A stretch of 64,000 bases of DNA from the NCBI GenBank assembly GCA_958295665.1, contig OY282560.1, positions 91,488,311 through 91,552,310 on the forward strand. Direction: 5' to 3'. Below, piece by piece: positions 55,228 to 64,000 of this stretch. Origin of the DNA: Tipula vernalis (Eukaryota > Arthropoda > Insecta > Diptera > Tipulidae). Made by a program: the position numbers and the translations under genes. Position 1 is the stretch's first letter. Each line of letters starts with the position of its first letter. The notes under the pieces are model-generated. The model did not search any database. It was not told where the DNA came from and was given only the letters and a program-made list of their open reading frames with translations.

Positions 55228-55842
55228 TTAACCCTTAACGGTCGCAACTCACCTCTGACATGACAACTACAGTTGGTCGTTGCGGTCGTTTGACACGTGT
55301 GAGGTGACAAGACCGATCATGTCGAAATTCGTTGTCTGTGGAATGTGTGCACAATCTTCTTGTCAATTGAACATTAAAAACTAAGCAATTAACATCTCCA
55401 GTGATATAACAGTGTCTTTTTTAATCGAGTTTCAATATTTTGGCCCAAAAAAATGAATAAAGAAAATTTTATGAATTTGAATTGGAGAAATTCATGAATA
55501 ATAAAACATGTGTCTTTAGCTAGTAAAACTATTCCTTATATACCATTAAAATAAACACAAACTACCTGGCCCATGTACTAAAATACAAAAAAAAACCTAA
55601 TTAAGAAATACCTATATAGGTATGTAAAACCAATTTTTTTTATATATGTACTGCAATAAAAATGAGATAAACAATATGTTTTTTAAGAATTCCTAATGAG
55701 TGGAAATTTTCCAATATTATTTTGTATTTAAATTTTTTTTTATAATATTTTTAATTTTTTTAGAATAAGATTCATAGGAAATTGTTTTTTGTCAAGAACA
55801 GTGAGAATCATGTATGAAAAGCTAGCGACCGTCATGAGTTAA
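55228..55842. mobile_element. TTAA-flanked MITE, piggyBac-like
   Basis: TTAA stands at 55228-55231 and 55839-55842. Inside, the left end reads CCCTTAACGGTCGCAA and the right end, in reverse complement, CTCATGACGGTCGCTA, so the terminal repeats share GACGGTCGC-type wording (about 16 of 20 including TTAA). TTAA duplications with CCC/CTC-starting ends are usual for piggyBac-type elements. There is no transposase frame. It lies inside the 8.4-kb transposon, so it is younger than that insertion or moved with it. Confidence 0.55.
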
Positions 55843-57849
55843 AATTAAATTATTCTTTCTAAAATAAATGCAGAAAATTCAAGATTTCTACTTGAAATAT
55901 CCTGTTTTGAATGTTTAAGTCACAATTATGTTTATCATTTCCCATTCTGAAGTCTTTCGTAATAATTTGAATTGCTTAGTTTCAAGTTCACCAAGCTGTG
56001 CTGCTTGGTATTAGGCAAATAAACTTTATTTAAGAAACAAGCATAACCAATTAAAATAAATGGATTTCTGTTACGATGTAATCTTGTGTTTACGATGTTA
56101 TGTACAAACGTCTACTTCCGGATTCTTCAGCTGTACATGATATATTCAATTATCCATGCACGTTTCATGATCACGACAAGTTGATTTCCTTGTTTGGGTG
56201 GACGATTGATTGGGCAGGCTGATCTAACCTAATCTTATGCAAAGGTGATAAAGAACAATACATTATTTTCCGTTTGGTTGCAAATTTAGAATTGATCAGT
56301 TCTGTGAAGTTCACAAAAATAAAATAAAATAACGTGTTAATGTTTTCATTGCCTAACTTTTAATCCATGGCTACCTAGCTACTGTTTATTTGGGTAGCCA
56401 ACAGTTTACAGCTGGATGCTTTGCGAATATTCGCATAGCAAGTGTTCACATAGGAAAAATATTTCAGCTTGGTTGGTTTTTCGCTGGATTGAAAAATTTC
56501 CTAAACAAAATAAGGGAAATTTTTATTTCTTTTCTAAATGCAAAATTCACAATGGAGAAAGGTGTATAGGCATGACTAATTTTGATTGCGAATCGAATTG
56601 TAAATTTGCCTAGGGTTGCGTAGACAAATTTATTACCGATATGTATTTTTTATATGTATACTATACATGTGAAAAAATTTAAAACAGATTGCGATCATTC
56701 GCAAAGGCATCTCAAGTGGAAACCCACAGTTAGACTGCAATTCCTTGAACCGGAAATTAAAAATTTTTCAAGAACATATTATTGCGATTGGTTTTGTCGA
56801 TTAATCGATTTTCACGTTTTTCGATTTTACGTCAAAGAACACTACGGATTGATACCGCATACGATGCGATTATTTCACATTTCATTTACTTCTTGTAAGT
56901 ATACATGGCTCCTTATGCGTATGTTCAACCAAAAGCAGTAATATGAGTATTGCAGTCGCGATTATGCAACGTTTTTCTGTCCGTGAATTTTATTTCGTAT
57001 TAAACGAGCAGGGTATTATAAAAGAAATTAGAAATACTTCATCACAAGAGATTAGTAAGGGCCGTAAACAGCAGTGACGGCAATGCAGGAATGAAATTCC
57101 TGAATTTTCTTATCTCTGTTTACCAATCAAATTTTCGAATGTGTACATATACTTTTGTAATTTCTTTTAAAACGTCAATCAATGATAAATTTATCAATTT
57201 ATATCATATTTATATTATTAAAAACTGCTCGCAAAGTCATCAACAAACTTTTATAAAATACAAAGACACAGTTTTTTGAACTAGTAGCTAGCGGTTCTTA
57301 ATTGTTTATTACATATCTACACACTTTTATTTGGTAAACGTTAAAGCTCTTTACAAAATGTACTCAACGATAACCATCCTAATTTATACTTTTTTGAATA
57401 AATCTGGGTTATTAGAGCAATGTTTTACTCTTTCTAGATTAAAATAGTCATGATCCATATTATTGTCCTTTACTGCATAAAATGTGAATAACAATTCACA
57501 TCTTTTGCAATAAAGGACTATAATATGGATCATGATGATTTTAATCTAAAAAGAGTAAAATATGGATCTAATAACGCAGATTTATTTCCTTGCGTAATTT
57601 CCTAGCGTAGACATACGACAAAAAGGAGATTTAACCATTTTAAATAAAATAATCTGGTTAAACTACGGCTTCTATGATGATGATATAGATATGATTAAGT
57701 ACACGGAATATAATTCTTATAAATTATATTTAAGGAAATAAATATTACAGTGATGCGGTTACTTCATTTTGAAAGTTATACATTTATTTAGCAATCTTAA
57801 TTTACACAAATTTGCTTATTTAACAAACTACAACAATTTATATTTGAAA
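55843..57849. other. no recognised gene; hairpin at 57400
   Basis: Open plus frames at 56416-56613 and 56654-56941 have unusual Cys/His content (CDHSQRH, CDWFCRLIDFH) but no recognised family. The hairpin at 57400-57583 is separate. Confidence 0.35.
57400..57583. repeat. long near-perfect hairpin, about 88-bp arms
   Basis: AAATCTGGGTTATTAGAGCA at the left end pairs with the right end (reverse complement AAATCTGCGTTATTAGATCC), and the pairing continues through ATTTTACTCTTT, AGATTAAAAT, CATGATCCATATTAT, GTCCTTTA and GATGTGAAT to a loop of a few bases near 57491. Identity of arms is about 85 percent. It may be a foldback MITE or a hairpin-RNA source. Confidence 0.85.
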
Positions 57850-58626
57850 ATTATATAATAAAGTGAATTTTCGGTATAATCAATATGTTTTTCATGAGGA
57901 ATTTTGATTTTCAAAGATTTGAAATCGATAACATTACACTCTTCAGTAATCATAATTCTGTAAGAATATAGCGACAACTACTAAATGAATCAGTAGATCA
58001 TAGTTTTGTGAGAAAATATGTGTTATTTCTTATATTAAAAATTTCAATAATTTCTTGGAAAACGAAGGATAGTTATTCTTGTTAAATGAATTGCACACGA
58101 ACATCCCTCTTTTATAAAAGTAATTGCATTTCATCCAAGAGGCTACTTGTATTTCAGTATTTATTGAAATTTTTAAATATTTTGCGATTTTTCCGCCTGA
58201 ATCTATAAAGAAATTCAACTTTTTGGTTTTTAAAATACCATATTCATGTTCGATACCCAATATGATTTGTTGATCTGCCATAAATTTTTGATGTCTAATG
58301 GTAAGTGTTTTACAAATATTTATAAAATTATTCATTTTGGATGATAATTTTATAAAAAAATAGTGTTTGGATTCGGATCTCAAACACGAAAAATGTGCTG
58401 ACGGTCCCAATTTGGTTATAATTGTCGGATAATGAATAAGCATGTGCTGCTTTGGTGTTAATTTTAGACCAAATTGTCCGGTTGAGAGAGTATTTATCTC
58501 ATAAGGTACATATGACACAACACTATCATTCGGTATAAGTGAATTATCACGTTCGACATTTCGATACTCTGAATTTTTATTAGTTTCAAAGCAGACAATT
58601 AATGTAAAAATAACCGCAACGCTCAA
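57850..58626 (-). CDS. CACTA-like transposase C-terminal half, probably spliced
   Basis: The open frame 58030-58626 (198 codons) has an unrelated N-terminal stretch with a hydrophobic VAVIFTLIVCF, then FGLKLTPKQHMLIHYPTIIT, KLGPSAHFSCLRSESKHYFF and NICKTLTIRHQKFM, and then IQVASWMKCNYFYKRGMF with VCNSFNKNNYPSF. These match, block by block, the relic at 4.7-5.9 kb (LKPKYH, LRFEGKH, IIWNGNLFKTGFF). A 3' splice site (cttacag) near 57962 would add RIMITEECNVIDFKSLKIK. The DIMHD half that should precede is absent before the element end at 59005, so the transposase is truncated or its first exons were lost. Confidence 0.55.
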
Positions 58627-58971
58627 CGATACTAACGTTTCTCTAGTTGCGCAGTCGCAACAAAAATGTGATTTCTCTGTCTATTTGTATAATTGTTCCA
58701 TCATTCGCCAAACATTATTAACATTACTAAAGTAAACAAAACATTTTACGTGTAATAAAAAGTACAGAAACTCATAACAAATGGATAAATTTTGCTGCAT
58801 TCAAAGATTAATTAAAAGAATAAAATAAATTTTAACGAAAATAATAAATTTTATCCAAATTAATAATGAAAAACTATCTTTTAGTCTAAACAAATTTTAG
58901 GTTTCGGAAAAGAATAAATTTAATCTTACAAATTTACCAAAGTTTATCCAAAATGATTTTATCCTTAGGGT
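58627..58971. other. subterminal region of the 8.4-kb element
   Basis: Non-coding, with repeated TTTATCC/AATAAATTT words (58855, 58910, 58938, 58960), consistent with subterminal transposase-binding repeats of a CACTA-type element. Confidence 0.4.
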
Positions 58972-59005
58972 AAAAATGGTTTTTATCCTATCATTTTTAA
59001 CCGTG
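58972..59005 (-). repeat. right terminal inverted repeat
   Basis: Ends TTTTTAACCGTG at 59005. Its reverse complement begins CACGGTTAAAAATGATAGGA, which matches the left end apart from a few substitutions. Confidence 0.75.
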
Positions 59006-59007
59006 TG

Positions 59008-59522
59008 TAGTTATGGCAGATGTTGCCCTTTGCAGTTTATGCATTTTTCAGGTACAATTTTATCCTCCGTACAGTCTTTTGCATAATGTTTACCAGCATA
59101 TCCCATGCACCGTGGCTCTCGCCTGCAGTATGGTTATAACTTTGACATTTCTTGCATTGCGGTATTAAACCGATGATTTTTCGTAGTGATTCAATCTTTA
59201 CTCTCATGTTAAGGATAGCTTTTATATTGAAAATATCTTTAATTTTCCGTTTATTATTAAAGGCGAACATGAACAATGAAAGCCCCCTTTTGATTACTTT
59301 GCTCCCGTGATCATTTTCTTTTCGTTCTTTTTTAAGAATATTAACTGCATTTTCTATTAGCAGCCCTCTTTGATTTAGATTTGCCACTATGTCTTCAAAT
59401 GTTGTTAAGATACACCCAAGCGGTACTCTTTATCTGTCACCGATTTTAGTATTGATTGCACCTTACCATAATCAATAATGGCGATAATATTGATTGACGG
59501 AGGCGCCTTTTCTTTGGGCCTA
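59008..59522 (-). pseudogene. third Jockey copy: gag middle and zinc-knuckle part
   Basis: The minus strand reads RPKEKAPPSINIIAIIDYGK and VQSILKSVTDKEYRLG, then NQRGLLIENAVNILKKERKE, the basic block, IFNIKAILNMRVKIESLRK and IPQCKKCQSYNH, followed in shifted frame by the second and third Cys clusters up to the insertion point at 59007. It matches residues 215 onward of the 15.5-kb gag. Part of the frame between residues 245 and 285 is deleted near 59400. Upstream of 59522 the similarity ends and another sequence begins. Confidence 0.75.
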
Positions 59523-59529
59523 ACCCGTA

Positions 59530-59640
59530 CCAGGTTATGTATACAATTGTATAAGGGGTCACAATTCTCTAGTGTACGTGCTGCCTGCTCATGGCAGCCA
59601 TTACTATCTGAGGTCATTTGGCACATTTTGGCCATTTGGC
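59530..59640 (+). repeat. second copy of the 48.5-kb exon-like domain
   Basis: CAATTGTATAAGGGG followed by TCACAATTCTCTAGTGTACG and TGGCAGCCATTAC parallels 48640-48708 (AAATTGTATAAGGGG, ACACAATTCGCAAGTATACG, TGGCAACCACTGG). Translated, it keeps LYKG-QFSSVRAACSWQPLL. It is wedged between the Jockey gag fragment and a plus-strand LINE. Confidence 0.55.
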
Positions 59641-59689
59641 ACAGGCTAAAGAATGGCGCTAAAAAAGAAACTCAACTAATTATACCTCA

Positions 59690-60215
59690 ACGGTTCAAAC
59701 ATTAACTTTATCTGTGATGATTGTCTCAAAAACCATAACAATCAGCGGGAACTAACCCAAGCATTGATGTCTCAATTGAGTGAGGTTAGCAAATTGCTGA
59801 CTAATATGTTTAATATTTTTCAAACAATGACAAACAACCTTGTCTCTCAAGATCAAATGGGCGCAATGATTATTAACAACAATACCATTGCCTTTGCAAT
59901 CAATCAACAACAACGTCAACAACACCAACAGCGTTAACAAATTGAGCTCGGAAAATGTCATAACTGCACGAAACTGCAAACAACCACTACTAGTGAGGAT
60001 ATTAAAAATTATCTTAGTCATAAGTTCAAAATTTCAGTGGCTGAAATCGAATATCACGAACTTTTTCCAAAAAATCCTGATAGAAGTTTGCTAAACTTTA
60101 TCTCGTTTAAAGCTGGGTCGGAGTCTACAATATACAACAAGGCTTATGATTATGTAACGTTTATTAATGTAACGCGTCAAAAAAAATTTCCTGCCACAGC
60201 ATCATTGCAATAATA
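59690..60215 (+). pseudogene. LINE ORF1 remnant
   Basis: Plus reading: NFICDDCLKNHNNQRELTQ, then a heptad-like LMSQLSEVSKLLTNMFNIFQ, a Gln-rich run, and after a stop CHNCTKLQTTTTSEDIKNYL, SHKFKISVAEIEYHELFPKN and SLLNFISFKAGSESTIYNKA. The final Cys pair of a PHD-like finger, the coiled coil and the RNA-binding half fit ORF1 proteins of CR1-group LINEs. One stop near 59937 and others at the end. Confidence 0.6.
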
Positions 60216-60329
60216 AATTTATTATTAGTGATTATTCTTCGGTCACTCGTCAAGGTCATCGTAATTATAAAAGTCATGTACTTTATTCTAGTTTTTATGA
60301 TTTTTTTAAATTGATTTTTAATATTGTTT

Positions 60330-61560
60330 TGTATTTTAGGGTTTCACACTTGTGTCTCTATCGGCATATACACAATACCTTTGACGAAAACTGGAAAGAT
60401 GGTGATAGTTCGTGTGTAAAGTTTGGATTTCTTAATGCTCGCTGTCTATTTTGCCATATAGTTCAAATTCGAATTTTTATTTATTTTAATACCATTGACC
60501 TTTTTTTGCGTGGCAGAAACTTGGCTTACGTGTAAGATCAATGATCAATCCGTTGCCAGTTATAATGGGTGAAATGAAACTTCATTCCGTGATAATTCTA
60601 GCTTATTTACGACTATAGATAATGCAGCAATTTCTTCTTGCCTTTTGGACGCTGATTGGTGTCGGATGTATTCGACCCTTTCACTTATTTTATGAGTGCT
60701 TATACTCTATTCATGACAACTGTGTCCCGGTAAAACGAGTACTGGATGACCAATCTGCAGCTCCATGGTTTAATTTTGAAATTGCTCATAGAATGTTACT
60801 TTGGGACCAGGCCTATTCTAAATTTCAGAAAACTTCCGATATGAAGTACCGCAAAATATATCAGAACGAACGAAATTTTGTTACTGATTTGATTAGAGAC
60901 GCTAAACAAAATTATTACTTTCATAACCATAAGCTAACTATGGCAAGAATTTGAGGAAATATTAATAAGATTGGCATCGGAAAAGTAGGTCTAATGTTTT
61001 AATTGACATGTACCCTGCTATAGTAAATTCTTATTTTTGCAACATACCTAACAAGTCGGTTGTCTTTCCTCTTCCAGATTGTAATGCTACAAGTGGTTTC
61101 ACTTCTAATTTGTTTTCAGTTAGCATAGTGTAATGGAATTAGATACACGGTCATGATGCAATGAATCTAAATTTTTTAAAGAAGATATTACCTTTTGTTA
61201 TATCACCATTAACGTACTTAATAAATAATTGTATGATGCGGTCCGAATTTCCTGATATATGGAAAACAAATTAAGTGATTCCGGTTAAAAAGGAACAAAA
61301 TAATGACTCGCTGGATAATCTTAGACCAATCAGTATCGGTATTATCTTAAGTTTTCGAGATTCTTATGCGTGATCAAATTAACGACCTAATACAAAAATA
61401 TAAATATTTAACACAGTTTCAATCAGGTTTCCGTAACAATTATAGCACCATTCTTCTTTAAGTTATTGATGATATTGCATATCATCTTGATCGAAGCAAA
61501 TCTTTTGTTGTATTAGTATTGCTCGATTTTTTCAAAGTAGATCAGAGTAAATCACCATAT
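60330..61560 (+). pseudogene. LINE ORF2 remnant: endonuclease and start of RT
   Basis: Endonuclease traces are FLNARCLF near 60430 and VAETWLTCKINDQSVASYNG near 60513. The open frame 60622-60954 gives YSIHDNCVPVKRVLDDQSAA, PWFNFEIAHRMLLWDQAYSK and NERNFVTDLIRDAKQNYY, the linker between the domains. RT begins with IPVKKEQNN and NLRPISIG near 61300, then MRDQIN, YLTQFQSGFRNNYST and VVLVLLDFFK near 61510. The active site is not reached. Frame breaks are numerous. Confidence 0.65.
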
Positions 61561-62301
61561 TCCCATTTTAAATCGTGCTTTAAATAAATTCGGCGGTTAT
61601 TTGCTCCCAGTACTTTATCTGACTTTATTATCGCGCGTTTTCATCTCATTCTCCAGTTTATTTGACAATCATTAATTAATCATATTAATATGATAGTCTG
61701 TAAAGTATAGACCATACTCTTGTACATTGAAGTCTCTGACCACCCCAAATTGGGGGTGGGATTCCATTTATCAATGGAGCCATACGTCGGTTCCACATCG
61801 AAAATTATTGGTTTTTTCGTATTTTGTACCAACGCATTCAAAAACGCACCCATAAATTACTTTTCCCAAGATAGAAAATTGGGGTAATCTTTTCACTGAA
61901 ATTTTACTTAAATATTTACAAGTTAACATTTCCAATTCGCCCATTTACACTTTATCTTATATTTTAGAGAATCAGGCTGCAAGTAACTACAACGATTCTG
62001 ATACTGTCTACTTTACGATTCTGATACTGTCCGTGCCGTTGAAATTAAAATTTACTGCTGATGTGTAACCTGAGGTTCACGTTAAAATTAAGTTTGGTGT
62101 TGGGAAAACGGTGTAATTACTACTTTACGGCTATACAGTGGTTTATAATATTGCGTGCATTCGCGAACTGTACCAATTTTTGTAGAATCATTCACCAACG
62201 TTTAAAGATCATAAGCATTATAAATAAAATATATATTCGGCCGTAAAATTTTAAACACTTCTCGAATCCGGTGTCAAAAATAGGGGTTTCCATTGAAAAA
62301 A

Positions 62302-62351
62302 TGACCTTGACCTTCCAATGGCCTTGAAAATTGACCTTAATGTAAAGGTCA
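62302..62351. promoter_or_regulatory. cluster of AAGGTCA half-sites
   Basis: TGACCTTGACCTT at 62302-62314, GGCCTTGA near 62320, TTGACCTT near 62331 and AAGGTCA at 62345-62351: four good half-sites of the nuclear-receptor type (FTZ-F1/ERR consensus TCAAGGTCA) in 50 bases. No promoter or gene is visible beside it, so function is only a possibility. Confidence 0.3.
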
Positions 62352-62843
62352 TTAGAATAGATAGATGACCCTATTGTCCTTAACAATTTTTGTCTGAATC
62401 ATTTTTTTTTTGTAACTGGCGTATTTTAGAAGGTATTTGGATCCGCCGATTAAAATGGCTCATCTATGATATGAATAACTTGCTCCAAGAAAAAAAATAT
62501 ATCTATTTTGTAACCCACAGTAGACTCCCACAAAGGATATGATGTACATATATGGTTATTGTAATGGAAGCGCAAGCAGAGCTTAAGCAGAACGACGATC
62601 ATGTGAAATTTGAAGTTTTGCCGACCACCGAGTCGATGCAAACCCGTTACCAGCTATATCGGTTTATAGTGACGAGGCGTATCAGGTAATTTTTATCGTA
62701 ATTTGATATGTTTTTATTAAAAAATGTGGAATATACTGCATGTCGAACAGCTTCATTCACAGTACCCTACATCCGTTCATGGTTAATGAAGCGGATTTTC
62801 CAACCTATTGTTAGATCGACAAATCGACGATGAAAACTTTATT

Positions 62844-63020
62844 TTAATCCTTAGAGCGCGAACCGTCGATAAATCGACTCTCTATTAATACGTATAAATT
62901 GCGGCCATCTACATTTGAGGAAAATATTTAAGATTCTGTGCACACTTAAAACTTTTTTCAAAAATCCTTTCGCAATTTATGCAAAATATGCGAAAATTAG
63001 GTCAGCACTAAAAGGGTTAA
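62844..63020. mobile_element. small TTAA-flanked MITE candidate
   Basis: TTAA at 62844-62847 and 63017-63020. The inside ends are TCCTTAGAGCGCGAAC and, in reverse complement at the right, CCCTTTTAGTGCTGACC, which share a CCTT-AG-GC pattern. About 170 bases, non-coding, with GTCGATAAATCGAC near the left. The match of ends is weaker than for the 55.2-kb MITE. Confidence 0.35.
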
Positions 63021-64000
63021 GTATTTCATAGGCGGATGGTTCACAGATTACGAGACTGACTAAGAAAATTGTATATGTACAAGGAGTATTGTATAACACA
63101 CATTTTGTTGGTTCCTAATCGATCGCTCTTCAGACATTTTCTCGTGCTGCTGATATGGGTAACAATATGGTAAGTTTTATGGCGTAGAGAAATAAAGTCA
63201 ATTGACTTTATATCCATTTCTACTTAGATTTTCGATCTAATCAGTGGTTATCCAATGTGAATCATGTGATCCTGACTAAAAGCATGCTGTACTTTATTAA
63301 AATATTCGCCTCTTTTGATACGATGTGTTCTAAAATATGGGCTATATCTATTGCATTATGTTTAGTGGTAATTTGGTTTGTTTAGGATACAAATATTCCC
63401 GGAGCTTGTGTATGAATTTGTGGTGCAGATTGGAAATGTATAAAAGGCCTCTTCCACCTATTTACCAAGGCGGGGTCAGCCGTTCTATTACATATTGTGG
63501 ATGATGTTTTCTGTACTTTGTGACTGTGGTACATGTCAATATTTCTAGTTTCTTTATATTGTGGTGACAATTTTGTTTTTAATCAATTGATAATTAAGCG
63601 GATTTAGTTTATGAAGGAAAACCTAACCATAAATTCTATAGGAAAAGATGAAAGCAATTTCCGCTTATAATTCCATAAAGGGAAACATAAATTTAGCAAT
63701 TATTATTAGCTTGTGTTTGTTTTGTGCAGTGGAACGTACATTACAAGTCTTCTGTATGTACCGTAATCGCGTTCCTATTAGGTAGTAATATGAAAAGGTT
63801 TGTACTATAGTTAGACAGTTACTCTACGATAGTAAACTTTCAAATTTAGTAGACATTTTTAAAAGCGGAAATTAATGGAACAAATTCTTAATTAATTAAA
63901 ATGAAATGTTTAATACACAAGGACTCCTTTTAATCCACAAGCTAATGTGCCCAAGGCTAAATAATTTAAATTAATAAAAAATTAATTTTAATTTTCCTCC

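Larger units (their letters stand above)
59650..61580 (+). mobile_element. decayed CR1-like LINE, plus strand
   Basis: ORF1 remnant (59690-60210), endonuclease remnant (60330-60700), the linker before RT (60700-60960) and the beginning of RT (61260-61560) follow in order, then the copy ends. 3' truncated or deleted at about 61580; no tail is seen. It is a different family from the intact LINE at 21-26 kb. Confidence 0.7.
61581..64000. other. non-coding right end
   Basis: No gene is recognised. Local features: a near-palindrome CCACCCC...GGGGGTGG at 61740-61760, AAGGTCA half-site cluster at 62302-62350, a MITE candidate at 62844-63020, and a perfect 20-bp palindrome at 63192-63211 (ATAAAGTCAA/TTGACTTTAT). 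Confidence 0.4.

Noticed and set aside
59405..59635. 76-codon minus frame as a single protein
   Set aside because: Only its C-terminal half is Jockey gag; the N-terminal half is the antisense of the repeated exon-like domain.

Overview
The window looks like AT-rich insect nuclear DNA, most plausibly from a fly. This rests on the mix of Jockey- and CR1-like LINEs, fly-type Gypsy, copia, Penelope, Helentron/Helitron, mariner and Tc3-like sequences, plus ATGTATGTA-type simple sequence; the species cannot be fixed. There is no convincing single-copy host gene, no rRNA or tRNA gene and no CRISPR array. It is a graveyard of nested transposable elements with spliced, frameshifted or truncated genes.

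Layout. 0.66-2.2 kb: 3' end of an RNase H-bearing LINE (minus). 2.2-3.0: copia pol relic (plus). 4.7-5.9: relic of a DIMHD-type transposase family (plus). 6.3-6.7: short Tc3-like helix-turn-helix ORF. 7.8-8.3: LINE scrap. 11.2-15.8: nearly full-length Jockey element (minus). 16.8-19.3: 5' half of a Ty3/Gypsy element (plus). 19.5-26.3: a hAT-like transposase (plus) split by a LINE (21.2-25.8, minus) whose ORF1 and ORF2 are both intact. 29.2-34.8: Helentron (minus) with a 1064-residue Rep/helicase/endonuclease ORF. 35.5-37.8: second Gypsy (plus), abutting a canonical Helitron Rep relic (37.8-39.1, minus). 40.2-43.2: second Jockey copy (plus) carrying an inverted duplication around a mariner transposase. 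43.2-47.3: Penelope-like element split by a LINE (minus) and a 180-bp repeat. 49.6-59.5: third Jockey copy (minus) interrupted by an 8.4-kb DNA transposon (50599-59005) with CACGG terminal inverted repeats and a TG target duplication; this carries a spliced accessory gene, a transposase gene, a TTAA-flanked MITE and a long hairpin. 59.6-61.6: decayed LINE (plus). 61.6-64.0: non-coding, with a TTAA-flanked MITE candidate.

The elements record a history of nesting: LINE into hAT-like gene, LINE into Penelope, CACTA-like element into Jockey, MITE into CACTA-like element, mariner into Jockey. The strongest candidates for something new are the 8.4-kb element, a hydrophobic third frame bridging ORF1 and ORF2 of the intact LINE, and an exon-like 70-residue domain at 48.5 kb with a second copy at 59.5 kb.
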